Shown piece after piece: positions 19,118 to 27,907 of a DNA stretch of 64,000 bases. A model generated the notes under the pieces. That model worked only from the letters and a program-made list of their open reading frames with translations, had not been told where the DNA came from and did not search any database. Each line of letters starts with the position of its first letter. Positions within the stretch are counted from its first letter, which is position 1. This DNA is from RHLJ01 sp965242845. GTDB lineage: Bacteria > Bacteroidota > Rhodothermia > Balneolales > Balneolaceae. The position numbers and the translations under genes were made by a program. Location: positions 558,001-622,000 of the forward strand of contig CBDETC010000003.1 of assembly GCA_965242845.1 (NCBI GenBank), written 5' to 3'.

Positions 19118-20869
19118 ATGAAATATCTTACGTTTTGTGTATTACTCGTTTTTCTGAATAATTGCTCAAAATCACAATTAGATAATCATCCGAATGTGAT
19201 CATCATTCTAACTGATGACCAGGGTTGGGGGGATATAGCCAGTCATGGAAATCCTACCATCGACACACCTAACCTTGATGCACTTGCTGAGGCTGGAGCT
19301 CGTTTCGATCGATTTTTTGTAAGTCCTGTTTGTGCTCCAACACGCGCCAGTCTCCTAACAGGCCGTGATCATTTGAGAACGGGAACCCAGTGGGTGACTT
19401 ACGGACTCGAGAATATGCGACCTGAAGAAGAGACCTTTGGCGAAGTATTCAAAAAAGCTGGATATCAAACCGGACTGTTTGGGAAGTGGCATAATGGTTC
19501 TCATTATCCGATGGATCCAAACGGACAAGGCTTTGATACTTTTTTTGGGTTTAAAATGGGTCATTGGAATAACTATTTCGATACCGAATTAGAACACAAT
19601 GGTGAATGGGTTAAGACCGAAGGATTTATTACTGATGTGCTCACTGATTCGGCCTTGTCCTTTATAGAGAGAAATAAAGAAGATCCCTTTCTCGCTTTCA
19701 TTCCCTACAATGCACCGCATAGCCCTTTCCAGGTACCTGACCAGTATTTCGATAAATACAAAGCAAGAGGATTGGACGATAAAAATGCATCGGTATATGG
19801 AATGGTTGAGAATATCGATGACAATATTGGCCGAATAGTAAGGAAGCTGGATGAGCTTAATCTGACTGAAAATACCATTGTCATCTTCATGACCGATAAT
19901 GGACCAAATGGAGGAGATCGGTTTAACGGAGAGATGAAAGGATGGAAAGCTAAAGTAGATGAAGGAGGGGTTAGAGTACCGCTATTCATCAAGTGGCCTG
20001 AAAAGATTCCTCAAGGAAAAGTTGTAAAAGAATTAACGGCCCATATCGATTTTCTTCCTTCCATCGCAGAACTTGCTGGAATTGAATTCGAAGAAGTAAA
20101 TGAGATAGACGGGAGAAGCTTTGCTCCACTTATTTTTGAAGAAGACGCTGTATGGGAGGATCGGTATCTCTTCACTCATCAGTCAAGATGGGATTCGTTG
20201 GAATTATTTCCTGCTTCGGTAAGGAATAACCAATACCGTGCAGTTCGGTATGGGGATTCCTGGGAGGTATACGATATGTTACAAGACCCATCTCAACGAG
20301 AGGATATTGCTGAAGAGAATCCTGATCTAGTTGAAGAGTTTAGTGCCATTTATACAAGATGGTTTGATGAAGTAACAAAAGAACTACCTAAAACCAGACC
20401 CATTCCAGTTGGATATGAGGAAGCACCAACAGTAATTCTACCGGCGGTAGAAAGTGTATTCTCAGGTGGAATCCAATTTGAAGGAACTTCGGGATGGAGC
20501 AACGACTGGCTGGTTAACTGGAATAACCCGAGAGACGAAGTTTGGTGGGATATTGAAGTAGTCCAGTCATCAGTATTTGATATAAGTATAGCTTATACAC
20601 TTCCAAACGGAGGGGAAGGAATCGAGTTAAAAGCTTCATCTGGTGACAATGAAGTATCGATGGTACTTAACCAGGGTTATGACCCTGAATTAATACCGAG
20701 TCCTGATCGAGTTTCCCGGGGTGAGGTATATGAGAAAGAATGGGCTACTGTTTCTATAGGGAAATTAAGCCTTGAGGAAGGAACCCAAAAAATCCAGCTA
20801 TCTGCAATCCCGATAGATGGTAAACCCGGAATAGAACTAAAATCACTAATTCTAACAAAGAGCGATTAA
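19118..20869 (+). CDS. Arylsulfatase-family (type I, formylglycine) carbohydrate sulfatase
   Basis: About 583 residues from ATG 19118 (GTG 19112 also possible). Residues 1-16 are a signal sequence ending LNNC, a rather weak lipobox. The alkaline-phosphatase-like sulfatase fold starts with PNVIIILTDDQGWGD (metal Asp pair) and carries CAPTRASLLTGR with the formylglycine-forming Cys72 in the C-x-P-x-R motif; TDNGPNGG and FGKWHNG are further family motifs. Residues about 440-583 form an extra C-terminal beta-rich domain (WSNDWLVNWNNPRDEVWWDI, IQLSAIPIDGKPGIELKSL) that resembles a carbohydrate-binding appendage found on such sulfatases. It lies 15 bases behind the GH5 gene and 5 bases before the GH26 gene, so it should remove sulfate from the same mannan substrate. 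A maturase gene is not in the window. Confidence 0.9.
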   Translation: MKYLTFCVLLVFLNNCSKSQLDNHPNVIIILTDDQGWGDIASHGNPTIDTPNLDALAEAGARFDRFFVSPVCAPTRASLLTGRDHLRTGTQWVTYGLENMRPEEETFGEVFKKAGYQTGLFGKWHNGSHYPMDPNGQGFDTFFGFKMGHWNNYFDTELEHNGEWVKTEGFITDVLTDSALSFIERNKEDPFLAFIPYNAPHSPFQVPDQYFDKYKARGLDDKNASVYGMVENIDDNIGRIVRKLDELNLTENTIVIFMTDNGPNGGDRFNGEMKGWKAKVDEGGVRVPLFIKWPEKIPQGKVVKELTAHIDFLPSIAELAGIEFEEVNEIDGRSFAPLIFEEDAVWEDRYLFTHQSRWDSLELFPASVRNNQYRAVRYGDSWEVYDMLQDPSQREDIAEENPDLVEEFSAIYTRWFDEVTKELPKTRPIPVGYEEAPTVILPAVESVFSGGIQFEGTSGWSNDWLVNWNNPRDEVWWDIEVVQSSVFDISIAYTLPNGGEGIELKASSGDNEVSMVLNQGYDPELIPSPDRVSRGEVYEKEWATVSIGKLSLEEGTQKIQLSAIPIDGKPGIELKSLILTKSD

Positions 20870-20874
20870 AGGTT

Positions 20875-22026
20875 ATGAAATCACTTAAAAAATATTCTCT
20901 ACTTCTTATATCGGCAGTACTGTTTTTAGCCTGTCAGACACAAACAATTGAAGAGGAGGTAGATCTGCCAGTTGATAAAAATGCTACTGAAGAAACAAGA
21001 GCATTGTATCAAAACCTGAAGGAACTGGCTAAAACAAAAGTATTATATGGTCATCAGGATGATCTTGCCTATGGATATTCCTGGTGGGCGGAGCCCGGGA
21101 GATCAGATGTGAAAGAAGTGACAGGTTCTTATCCGGCAGTATATGGTTGGGATGTAGGTGATATTCGCCAGGAAGATAAAACTACCAACCTCGATAATAT
21201 CGAATGGGATAACATGAAACGCTGGATTAAAGAAGGGTACGAGCGTGGGGGAATCATCACGATTAGCTGGCATATGAACCATCCAGTTACGGATGGGAGT
21301 ACCTGGGACAAAACTCCTGCTGTGGCAGCTATTATTCCAGGAGGAGAACAACATGAAAAGTTTACGGCTTGGTTAGACCGATTTGCTGAATTTGTATCTG
21401 ACCTAAAAGGACAAGGCGGTGAGGCTATACCGGTAATCTTTCGTCCTTACCACGAACATACAGGTTCCTGGTTTTGGTGGGGAGAAGAGCAAACTTCGGT
21501 AGAGGATTATATCACACTCTGGAGATTTACAGTTGAATATCTACGTGATGAGAAGGGAATTCACAATCTTCTTTATGCATACTCACCGGACAATCAGGCT
21601 GGACGAGAATTCGCGAACTACATGAAAAAATACCCTGGTGATGACTATGTGGATATCCTGGGAATGGATGATTACGGGAGTATGAATGGCAGGGACCCTT
21701 CTGAGTTTAGTAACGAATTAGCCTGGCTGGTTGAAGAAGCAGAGAAAAGAGACAAGATTGCAGCACTTTCTGAAACAGGTGTGGAGGCTATTCCTGATCC
21801 AATGTGGTGGAGCAATCAGGTAATCCCATCATTCACCAGTAATCCAAAAGCAAAAGGAGTAGCCTATATACTCACCTGGAGAAATGCGAACTATGAGCGA
21901 GAGCAAAGAGATCACTTTTATGCGTCTCACCCTGATCATGAAAGTGCACCAGATATGAAAGCATTCAGAGATCACGAATTATTCGTATTTGAAGACGAAT
22001 TACCAGATTTATATTCATTAAAGTAA
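20875..22026 (+). CDS. GH26 endo-beta-mannanase lipoprotein
   Basis: 383 residues. Residues 1-20 are a lipoprotein signal (AVLFLACQT, Cys20), and acidic residues follow the Cys at +6 to +8 (EEE), which in Bacteroidota often favours surface exposure. The GH26 barrel shows KVLYGHQDDLAYGYSW, ISWHMNHP, the acid/base Glu194 in FRPYHEHTGSWFWWG and the nucleophile Glu300 in ALSETGVEA. GH26 enzymes of this length cut beta-1,4-mannan, several releasing mannobiose, which is what the downstream epimerase and phosphorylase need. Follows the sulfatase by 5 bases and precedes the isomerase-like gene by 13, so it is clearly co-transcribed. Confidence 0.92.
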   Translation: MKSLKKYSLLLISAVLFLACQTQTIEEEVDLPVDKNATEETRALYQNLKELAKTKVLYGHQDDLAYGYSWWAEPGRSDVKEVTGSYPAVYGWDVGDIRQEDKTTNLDNIEWDNMKRWIKEGYERGGIITISWHMNHPVTDGSTWDKTPAVAAIIPGGEQHEKFTAWLDRFAEFVSDLKGQGGEAIPVIFRPYHEHTGSWFWWGEEQTSVEDYITLWRFTVEYLRDEKGIHNLLYAYSPDNQAGREFANYMKKYPGDDYVDILGMDDYGSMNGRDPSEFSNELAWLVEEAEKRDKIAALSETGVEAIPDPMWWSNQVIPSFTSNPKAKGVAYILTWRNANYEREQRDHFYASHPDHESAPDMKAFRDHELFVFEDELPDLYSLK

Positions 22027-22039
22027 ACCAATAAGCACC

Positions 22040-23026
22040 ATGGATAGAAAGAGTTTCTTATCAAATACCGCACTGGCATTAGCGGGAGCAAGCATTGGAA
22101 AAATCGCCCCGTTGGAATCAACACAATCGGCAAGCAGTGAGTTAAAGTTATCCTTGTCACAATGGGCGCTCAATCGGGCTATCTTTGGTAAATCAAGAGA
22201 CGATTATAATGAATGGCAGCGGCTACTTCATTCTGATCCCGATAAACTATGGCAGGGAGATTTGCATCCTCTCGATTTCCCAAAACGAGCAAAAGAACTG
22301 GGATTTGGAGCTGTGGAATATGTGAATTCATTGATTTTTGGGCATGCTCAGGACAAGAAATTCCTGAACGAATTAAAAAACAGAACAGACTCAGAAGGTG
22401 TCAAGAATATCCTCATCATGGTTGATGAAGAGGGTTACATAGGTCACCCTGATTCCAAAGAGAGGACCACCGCCATTGAGAATCATTATAAATGGATGGA
22501 AGCTTCTAAGCACATCGGCTGTCCATATATGAGGATAAATGCATTTAGCATGGGGCCTGCCGAAGAGCAAAAGAAGCTCGCAGCAGAAGGCCTGCGACGA
22601 TTGGCAGAAAAAGCCGAGGAATTCGAACTATATGTTTTGATCGAAAATCATGGAGGTATGTCAAGTCATGCCGACTGGTTAGTGGAAACAATTGAATTGG
22701 CTGATCATGAATTACTTGGTACGGTAGTAGATTTCGACAATTTTACCTTTTCGGAAGACTTTATTTGGGGAGATGGGGATGTATATAATCGCTATGAAGG
22801 TGTTGAGAAATTAATGCCGTATGCTAAATCGGTAAGTGCAAAGACACATGCGTTTGATATCCAGGGATATGAAACGTCCATAGATTATGAGCGCATGATG
22901 CGATTGGTAAAAGACTCAGGCTACAATGAATACATTTGTGTGGAATATGAAGGAAGCCGAATGACAGAAGAAGGGGGAATTATGGCTACGAAAAGACTTA
23001 TTGAAAAAACATATCCAACCGATTAA
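22040..23026 (+). CDS. Sugar phosphate isomerase/epimerase-like TIM-barrel protein with export leader
   Basis: 328 residues. Residues 1-32 look like an export leader, DRKSFLSNTALALAGASIG, resembling Tat signals but with Arg-Lys instead of Arg-Arg. The rest is a xylose-isomerase-like (AP endonuclease 2) barrel: LGFGAVEYVNS, MRINAF, LYVLIENHGGMSSHADWL, TVVDFDNF and YICVEYEGSRM provide the usual metal-binding Glu/Asp/His positions. Members act on keto-sugars or inositols, or have unknown roles; the reaction here cannot be read from sequence. Last gene of the tightly packed mannan run, 13 bases behind GH26, suggesting a role on a released sugar or oxidised derivative in the periplasm. Confidence 0.8.
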   Translation: MDRKSFLSNTALALAGASIGKIAPLESTQSASSELKLSLSQWALNRAIFGKSRDDYNEWQRLLHSDPDKLWQGDLHPLDFPKRAKELGFGAVEYVNSLIFGHAQDKKFLNELKNRTDSEGVKNILIMVDEEGYIGHPDSKERTTAIENHYKWMEASKHIGCPYMRINAFSMGPAEEQKKLAAEGLRRLAEKAEEFELYVLIENHGGMSSHADWLVETIELADHELLGTVVDFDNFTFSEDFIWGDGDVYNRYEGVEKLMPYAKSVSAKTHAFDIQGYETSIDYERMMRLVKDSGYNEYICVEYEGSRMTEEGGIMATKRLIEKTYPTD

Positions 23027-23052
23027 GTATTCAATCGAAAGCATTTATAGAA

Positions 23053-23130
23053 GTCATCCTGAGCATACCTGCGAAGGATCTGATCGGGTAAACCTACCCG
23101 TTTAGATTCTTCACTTTTGTTCAGAATGAC
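23053..23130. repeat. Dispersed intergenic inverted repeat, copy 1
   Basis: Starts GTCATCCTGAGCA and ends TCAGAATGAC, the outer inverted arms. Inner arms are GAAGGATCT and AGATTCTTC, and the centre is a perfect hairpin CGGGTA-AACC-TACCCG. The same outer and inner arms recur at 28424, 50045 and 50535. REP-like elements of this kind are spread through many Bacteroidota-related genomes. Confidence 0.8.
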
Positions 23131-23245
23131 TAAATAACTCTACAGATTCTATTATGGAATGATTTTTAAATCATTTAAAGATTCTCAATGAAGATTTTTA
23201 TATCGGATTCGAGTTACATTAGCATTCATTTTTTAGGAGATAAAC

Positions 23246-24229
23246 ATGATTAAAACCCCTCAGTACGATCAAATACCATATCGCAAGTGCGGAAACAGTG
23301 GTCTCTTTTTACCAATTCTATCCTTAGGCTTGTGGCATAATTTCGGAGGAACTCAATCCGAGGATAAAATAGATGAGATGCTAAGTTTGGCTTTTGAGCG
23401 AGGCATCACCCATTTCGATCTGGCTAACAATTATGGTCCTCCTCCGGGTAGTGCTGAGGAGCAATTTGGAAGAGCACTTAAAACTGTGTTTGCCGGGAGA
23501 AGAGACGAACTTATCATTTCAAGTAAAGCTGGTTTTGATATGTGGCCCGGACCTTATGGATCAGGAGGTTCCAGAAAGTATTTGGTAGCCAGTTGTGATC
23601 AGAGCCTGAAACGAATGGGGCTCGATTATGTGGATATTTTCTATCACCATGTACCTCATCCCAGCACTCCCCTTGAAGAAAGTATGCGTGCCTTAGAATA
23701 CATTGTACAATCCGGAAGAGCGCTATATGTAGGAATATCAAATTACCCGGGTGAGCTGGCTCAGGAGGCTATTCAAATGTTGAAGTCATGGGGAGTTCCG
23801 ATTGTAATCCATCAGCCTAAATACAACATGTTTGTTCGTGACCCTGAGGGGAAGCTCTTTGATGTACTCGCAGAAGAAGGCATTGGAAGTATTCCTTTTT
23901 CTCCCCTCGCACAAGGCTTGCTAACTAATAAATATATTAATGGTGTTCCGGAAGGTTCGAGATTAGCTGACCCGGATGGCTTTTTACAGCCCGAAGATCT
24001 GACTCAAAAACGCCTGGATCAAATAACAAAGCTAAATGCTATTGCAGAACGAAGAGGGCAAAGTCTGGCACAGTTGGCCCTGGTTTGGGTTCTTCGGAAA
24101 AAAGAAGTAACTACAGCACTTATTGGTATTAGCAGTGTTAAACAGCTTGAGGATAATCTGGCAGCGCTAGATAATCTTGAACTTAATGCCGATGAAATAG
24201 ATGAAATAGAAGTAATATTAGCTGAATAA
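23246..24229 (+). CDS. Aldo/keto reductase (YghZ / Kv-beta-like)
   Basis: 327 residues. NADPH-dependent aldo/keto reductase barrel: FDLANNYGPPPGSAEEQFG holds the catalytic Tyr with its Asp, GLDYVDIFYHHVPHPSTPLEE the His, and IPFSPLAQGLLTNKY plus the ALIGISSVKQLEDNL cofactor loop are typical of the L-glyceraldehyde 3-phosphate reductase/Kv-beta subgroup. Soluble, cytoplasmic. A strong ribosome site (TTAGGAGATAAAC) precedes the ATG. It is separated from the mannan run by 219 bases with a repeat, so it probably has its own promoter; the GH16 gene follows after 14 bases. Physiological substrate unknown, possibly a sugar aldehyde. Confidence 0.9.
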   Translation: MIKTPQYDQIPYRKCGNSGLFLPILSLGLWHNFGGTQSEDKIDEMLSLAFERGITHFDLANNYGPPPGSAEEQFGRALKTVFAGRRDELIISSKAGFDMWPGPYGSGGSRKYLVASCDQSLKRMGLDYVDIFYHHVPHPSTPLEESMRALEYIVQSGRALYVGISNYPGELAQEAIQMLKSWGVPIVIHQPKYNMFVRDPEGKLFDVLAEEGIGSIPFSPLAQGLLTNKYINGVPEGSRLADPDGFLQPEDLTQKRLDQITKLNAIAERRGQSLAQLALVWVLRKKEVTTALIGISSVKQLEDNLAALDNLELNADEIDEIEVILAE

Positions 24230-24243
24230 AAAGGCATTAACGT

Positions 24244-25470
24244 ATGCGAAAAGTAGTAGCTCTGTTTGTTTTCCTGGGCTGGGTATTAAGTGTGAATGCC
24301 CAGGTTGGAGATGTAATCTGGATGGAAGAATTTGATTCGCTCAATACGGATCAGTGGAATATCATAACTGGGAATGGATGTCCGGAATTATGCTTTTGGG
24401 GCAATTTTGAACATCAATATTATTCTGGTGATAATGTATATACGGATACCATTCCGGGTGATCCAACAAATAATGGACTCGTAATTGAGGCAATAAAAGA
24501 GAACTTTGGAGGGATGCAATTTACTTCCGCAAGGCTGAACACAGAAGGAAATATCGAAATCCAGTATGGACTCATTGAAGTAAGAATGATGGTCCCGGAT
24601 TTAGAAACAGGTCTTTGGCCCGCCTTTTGGTTATTGGGAGCAAATCATTCCGAAGTAGGTTGGCCGCAAAGCGGTGAGATCGATATGATGGAGATGGGAC
24701 ATCAACAGCAATACCGGGAATTTCAAGGGCATCCCAATTCTACAGTGAACTCTTTTGTAGGCGCAAATTTGATTTGGTACGCCGATGCTGCATGTAGCGA
24801 TAATAATCCTACCTGTGCAGCTGCTATAGCTGGAGATGTAAACTATAATCAACCCTATGAATCCGATTCATCAATGGCGAATCGATTCGTTACTTATCGC
24901 TTATACTGGGATCAAAATAGTATGAGATTTACTGTAGAGGATGAGGGTGACGAGAATGACCTTTACACCGGTCCTGCTAATATCACTCAAGGTGAACTAG
25001 CCTCTACCTTTCGCAACCCATTTCATCTGATCGTAAATTTGGCGGTAGGGGGGAATTTTACGGATTCGGCAGATCCAGAGGATGTAACGGCTCCTCTTCC
25101 CGGAAAAATGTACATCGACTACATAAAAGTGAGTGAGTGGAATGGGCAGGGAACCGTGACCATAGATAATGTTCAGGTTTCTAATGAGGAAGTATCTGAA
25201 ATTCCGGAACAAACCCGATTGCTTCAAAATTATCCGAATCCATTTAACCCATCTACTTTAATTTCTTTTGAGCTACAAGAAACAGCATTTGTTGAGTTGA
25301 GCATTTATGATATGAATGGAAGGCTTGTAAACGAGCTAGTCAACACCACCTATAGTGCAGGTACGCACTCGGTGAACTTTAATGCATCGGGTTTGGCAAG
25401 TGGAGTTTATTACTATCGACTTAATACCGGTGGGGAAATCTTCACAAAAAAAATGACGCTTATAAAATAG
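24244..25470 (+). CDS. Secreted GH16 endo-beta-1,3(4)-glucanase with type IX sorting domain
   Basis: 408 residues, signal peptide 1-20 (VLSVNAQ). Residues about 25-300 are a GH16 jelly-roll with the SGEIDMMEMG catalytic motif: Glu145 nucleophile, Asp147, Glu150 acid/base (the ExDxxE form with the beta-bulge used by laminarinases). WPAFWLLG and NLAVGGNFTDS are also family motifs. Residues about 325-408 are the sorting domain (NYPNPFNPSTLI to KKMTLIK). The family cuts beta-1,3- or mixed-linkage glucans; laminarin would be a sensible marine substrate. It shares a transcript with the aldo/keto reductase (14-base gap), and the membrane AraC regulator lies downstream. Confidence 0.9.
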   Translation: MRKVVALFVFLGWVLSVNAQVGDVIWMEEFDSLNTDQWNIITGNGCPELCFWGNFEHQYYSGDNVYTDTIPGDPTNNGLVIEAIKENFGGMQFTSARLNTEGNIEIQYGLIEVRMMVPDLETGLWPAFWLLGANHSEVGWPQSGEIDMMEMGHQQQYREFQGHPNSTVNSFVGANLIWYADAACSDNNPTCAAAIAGDVNYNQPYESDSSMANRFVTYRLYWDQNSMRFTVEDEGDENDLYTGPANITQGELASTFRNPFHLIVNLAVGGNFTDSADPEDVTAPLPGKMYIDYIKVSEWNGQGTVTIDNVQVSNEEVSEIPEQTRLLQNYPNPFNPSTLISFELQETAFVELSIYDMNGRLVNELVNTTYSAGTHSVNFNASGLASGVYYYRLNTGGEIFTKKMTLIK

Positions 25471-25525
25471 AGGTCCGGCTCTTTTGTGATGACGTAGGAG
25501 ACGACCTTAAGAAATACATTATCCC

Positions 25526-26632
25526 GTGTCCGTTTTTTCAGCATTCGTACTGGTAGGCTCTCTACAGGGTGTACTACTCTCTTTTGCGTTGAGTAAAATT
25601 AGAGGGAGGGATCTGATTTCTAATCGCTACCTGGTTTACTTTCTACTAGTTGTATCTATTACTTTATTGGGTCGGTTTTTTTACTCAGATACAGAAGTGT
25701 CAGCGTTTAAAACGAAAGTTCTTTTCTTTGGTGATAGTATCATTTTCCTATATGGGCCATTGCTTTATTTATGGATGTCCAGATTATTAGGAAGGAAGAA
25801 CGGATTTGAAAAAAAAGAACTACTGCACTTCTTCCCAGCACTAATTTTTTTCATATCTACTCTACCTGTTTTGATAAGCTCTCCGGAATCTCTTGGAGCT
25901 GTTTTCATGAGGATCGGATTTATTTACCCCGTCCTGGAATTGTTAGCCATTATCCATAATGCTGTTTATATCCTTTTAACGATGTCTTTAGTGGCTATAT
26001 TCGAAAGCAAGTCAAAGGATGCATATTCGTTTGAGCCTCAAACTATCTTTTATAGATCGATACTCTGGGTTTCACTAATTGCAGTTTTGCTTTGGGGAGT
26101 TAGCTACTCACTTTCCAAATTTATGGATGGTTATTCATTAAGCTCAATAGGTTATCACATTGTCTGGTTTATTATGTCCACCGCAATTTTTGCGCTGGGC
26201 TATTATGCAATCAAGTCTCCGGAATTCTATTACCCGCTCAAAAGAAAAGAAGGAGAGGATCTAAGTAAAAAAGCCTTGGTTGATATAGAAGACTATATAA
26301 CAACTATAGAAGATGTGATAAAAAAGGAGAAGCCATATTTAAGACCCAGGCTTAAGCTGGCCGAGTTTTCTGAAATGTGCGGTATTCAGCCACATCTAAT
26401 GTCCAGAATTATTAACGAGCACTATGGGAAAAATTTCTACGATTTCATTAATACTTATCGAACAGAAGAGTTCATAACCAGAATAGATGCAAATGCCCTA
26501 AAGCGGTTTACCATTTTGCAATTAGCGTTCGAATCTGGTTTCAACTCAAAAACCACATTTAATACTTCTTTTAAAAAGATTACCGGGCTAACACCAAGAG
26601 AATACATAAGAAAAATGTACCAGGAGAGATAA
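25526..26632 (+). CDS. Membrane-anchored AraC-family transcriptional regulator
   Basis: 368 residues, GTG start at 25526. Residues about 1-230 contain seven hydrophobic helices (AFVLVGSLQGVLLSFALSKI, LVYFLLVVSITLLG, IIFLYGPLLYLWMS and others). A short linker leads to a cytoplasmic AraC/XylS double helix-turn-helix at about 265-368 (KLAEFSEMCGIQPHLMSRII, ILQLAFESGFNSKTTFNTSF, GLTPREYIRKMYQ). Proteins of this plan are common in Bacteroidota and relatives and are thought to sense a ligand in or at the membrane. It sits 55 bases after the GH16 gene and 82 bases before an NHL-like secreted protein, so it may control the glucan genes; ligand unknown. Confidence 0.87.
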   Translation: MSVFSAFVLVGSLQGVLLSFALSKIRGRDLISNRYLVYFLLVVSITLLGRFFYSDTEVSAFKTKVLFFGDSIIFLYGPLLYLWMSRLLGRKNGFEKKELLHFFPALIFFISTLPVLISSPESLGAVFMRIGFIYPVLELLAIIHNAVYILLTMSLVAIFESKSKDAYSFEPQTIFYRSILWVSLIAVLLWGVSYSLSKFMDGYSLSSIGYHIVWFIMSTAIFALGYYAIKSPEFYYPLKRKEGEDLSKKALVDIEDYITTIEDVIKKEKPYLRPRLKLAEFSEMCGIQPHLMSRIINEHYGKNFYDFINTYRTEEFITRIDANALKRFTILQLAFESGFNSKTTFNTSFKKITGLTPREYIRKMYQER

Positions 26633-26714
26633 AACAGGTTCGGCTTTATAAGATCGGACTACAGTTGAAGCAGAATTGAATACACTTCCTGAAATAAAAC
26701 TTATTCAGGAACAT

Positions 26715-27869
26715 ATGAACCGCTTATTCTCTGCTTTTTTCTTTTCACTACTACTGCTTACCCCACTTTTTAATAACCCTGTTGCAGCCCAAACGGTCGA
26801 AACACTCGTACCGGGACCTTCCACTTTTGATGATGGACTGGCAATCGACAAAGAGGGTAATATTTATGCTTCAAGATATTTTGGAACCACTGTTACCAAA
26901 ATCACGCTTGAAGGGAATACTTCAACATTTGCATCAGGCTTAACGAACCCAAATGGTATTACTTTTGATAAAGAGGGGAATCTTTATATCCCTAATGCTC
27001 AAGGCAATAGAATTGATAAGGTAGATCCCGAAGGGGAGAGAACGACGCTTGTTAATTCGATAGCAAACCCAACCGGGCTATTATTTCTGGAAGATGGAAA
27101 CTTGCTAATCGCACAATATCAGCCATCTACCATATCTGTAAGAGATACCAGTGGGCAGGTAACTACCTTTCTTACAGGAAATGGTCTTAATGGTCCTGTA
27201 GGTCTTCAAAAAGACGAAGAAGGAAACCTGTACATAGGTAATTTTAATGACGGTAAAGTATTTAAACGCACTCCTGATGGAAACATATCAGAAATAGGAG
27301 ATATCCCTGGATGGCTCGGTTTTATTACCTATTCCAACGGATATATATATGCAACAGGTTATCAGCAGCACAGGATTTACAGGATCAATACAGACGGTAC
27401 GGAGCAGAAAATTTATGCAGGCACAGGGGTGGCTGGCGGTAATGATGGCTCAATTGAAGAAGCCACATTTAATGGGCCAAATGGAATAGTAGCTTCGGCT
27501 ACAGGAGATACCCTATTCATCTCAGATTTTGAAACCCGCTCTTTAAGAATGATAATTGGAGTGAATACTGTATCTACACCATCAGAATATGAAAACGAAC
27601 AGCCAGAAGAGGCTCGTCTTGATCAAAACTATCCCAATCCTTTTAATCCATCCACAGTAATACGCTTTCAACTTGCAAAGCCCTCAAAAGTATCATTAAC
27701 CGTATTTGATACGATGGGGAGAGAAGTGGAACAGTTAGCTAGTTCTACATTTGGCTCAGGAAATCACACAATTAATTTTAATGCTTATGATCTCTCAAGC
27801 GGTATTTATTACTACTCATTAGTGACCGAAGCTTATACCCTGACCAAAAAAATGACATTGATTAAGTAG
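26715..27869 (+). CDS. Secreted NHL/SMP-30-like beta-propeller protein with type IX sorting domain
   Basis: About 384 residues from ATG 26715; the longer TTG form (26676) would put 13 residues in front of a normal signal peptide (MNRLFSAFFFSLLLLTPLF to VAAQ), so the ATG is preferred. Residues about 35-295 form a six-bladed propeller with repeated DKEGNIYASRYFG, DKEGNLYIPNAQ, DEEGNLYIGNFND and NGIVASATGDTLFISDFE blades, related to NHL and SMP-30/gluconolactonase-like proteins. The end is the sorting domain (NYPNPFNPSTVIRF to KKMTLIK). Catalytic metal ligands of gluconolactonases were not identified, so a binding role is as likely as an enzyme. Confidence 0.78.
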   Translation: MNRLFSAFFFSLLLLTPLFNNPVAAQTVETLVPGPSTFDDGLAIDKEGNIYASRYFGTTVTKITLEGNTSTFASGLTNPNGITFDKEGNLYIPNAQGNRIDKVDPEGERTTLVNSIANPTGLLFLEDGNLLIAQYQPSTISVRDTSGQVTTFLTGNGLNGPVGLQKDEEGNLYIGNFNDGKVFKRTPDGNISEIGDIPGWLGFITYSNGYIYATGYQQHRIYRINTDGTEQKIYAGTGVAGGNDGSIEEATFNGPNGIVASATGDTLFISDFETRSLRMIIGVNTVSTPSEYENEQPEEARLDQNYPNPFNPSTVIRFQLAKPSKVSLTVFDTMGREVEQLASSTFGSGNHTINFNAYDLSSGIYYYSLVTEAYTLTKKMTLIK

Positions 27870-27907
27870 TAGAGAACCCTTTCTTTCTAAAAAACTAATC
27901 TGCTATT

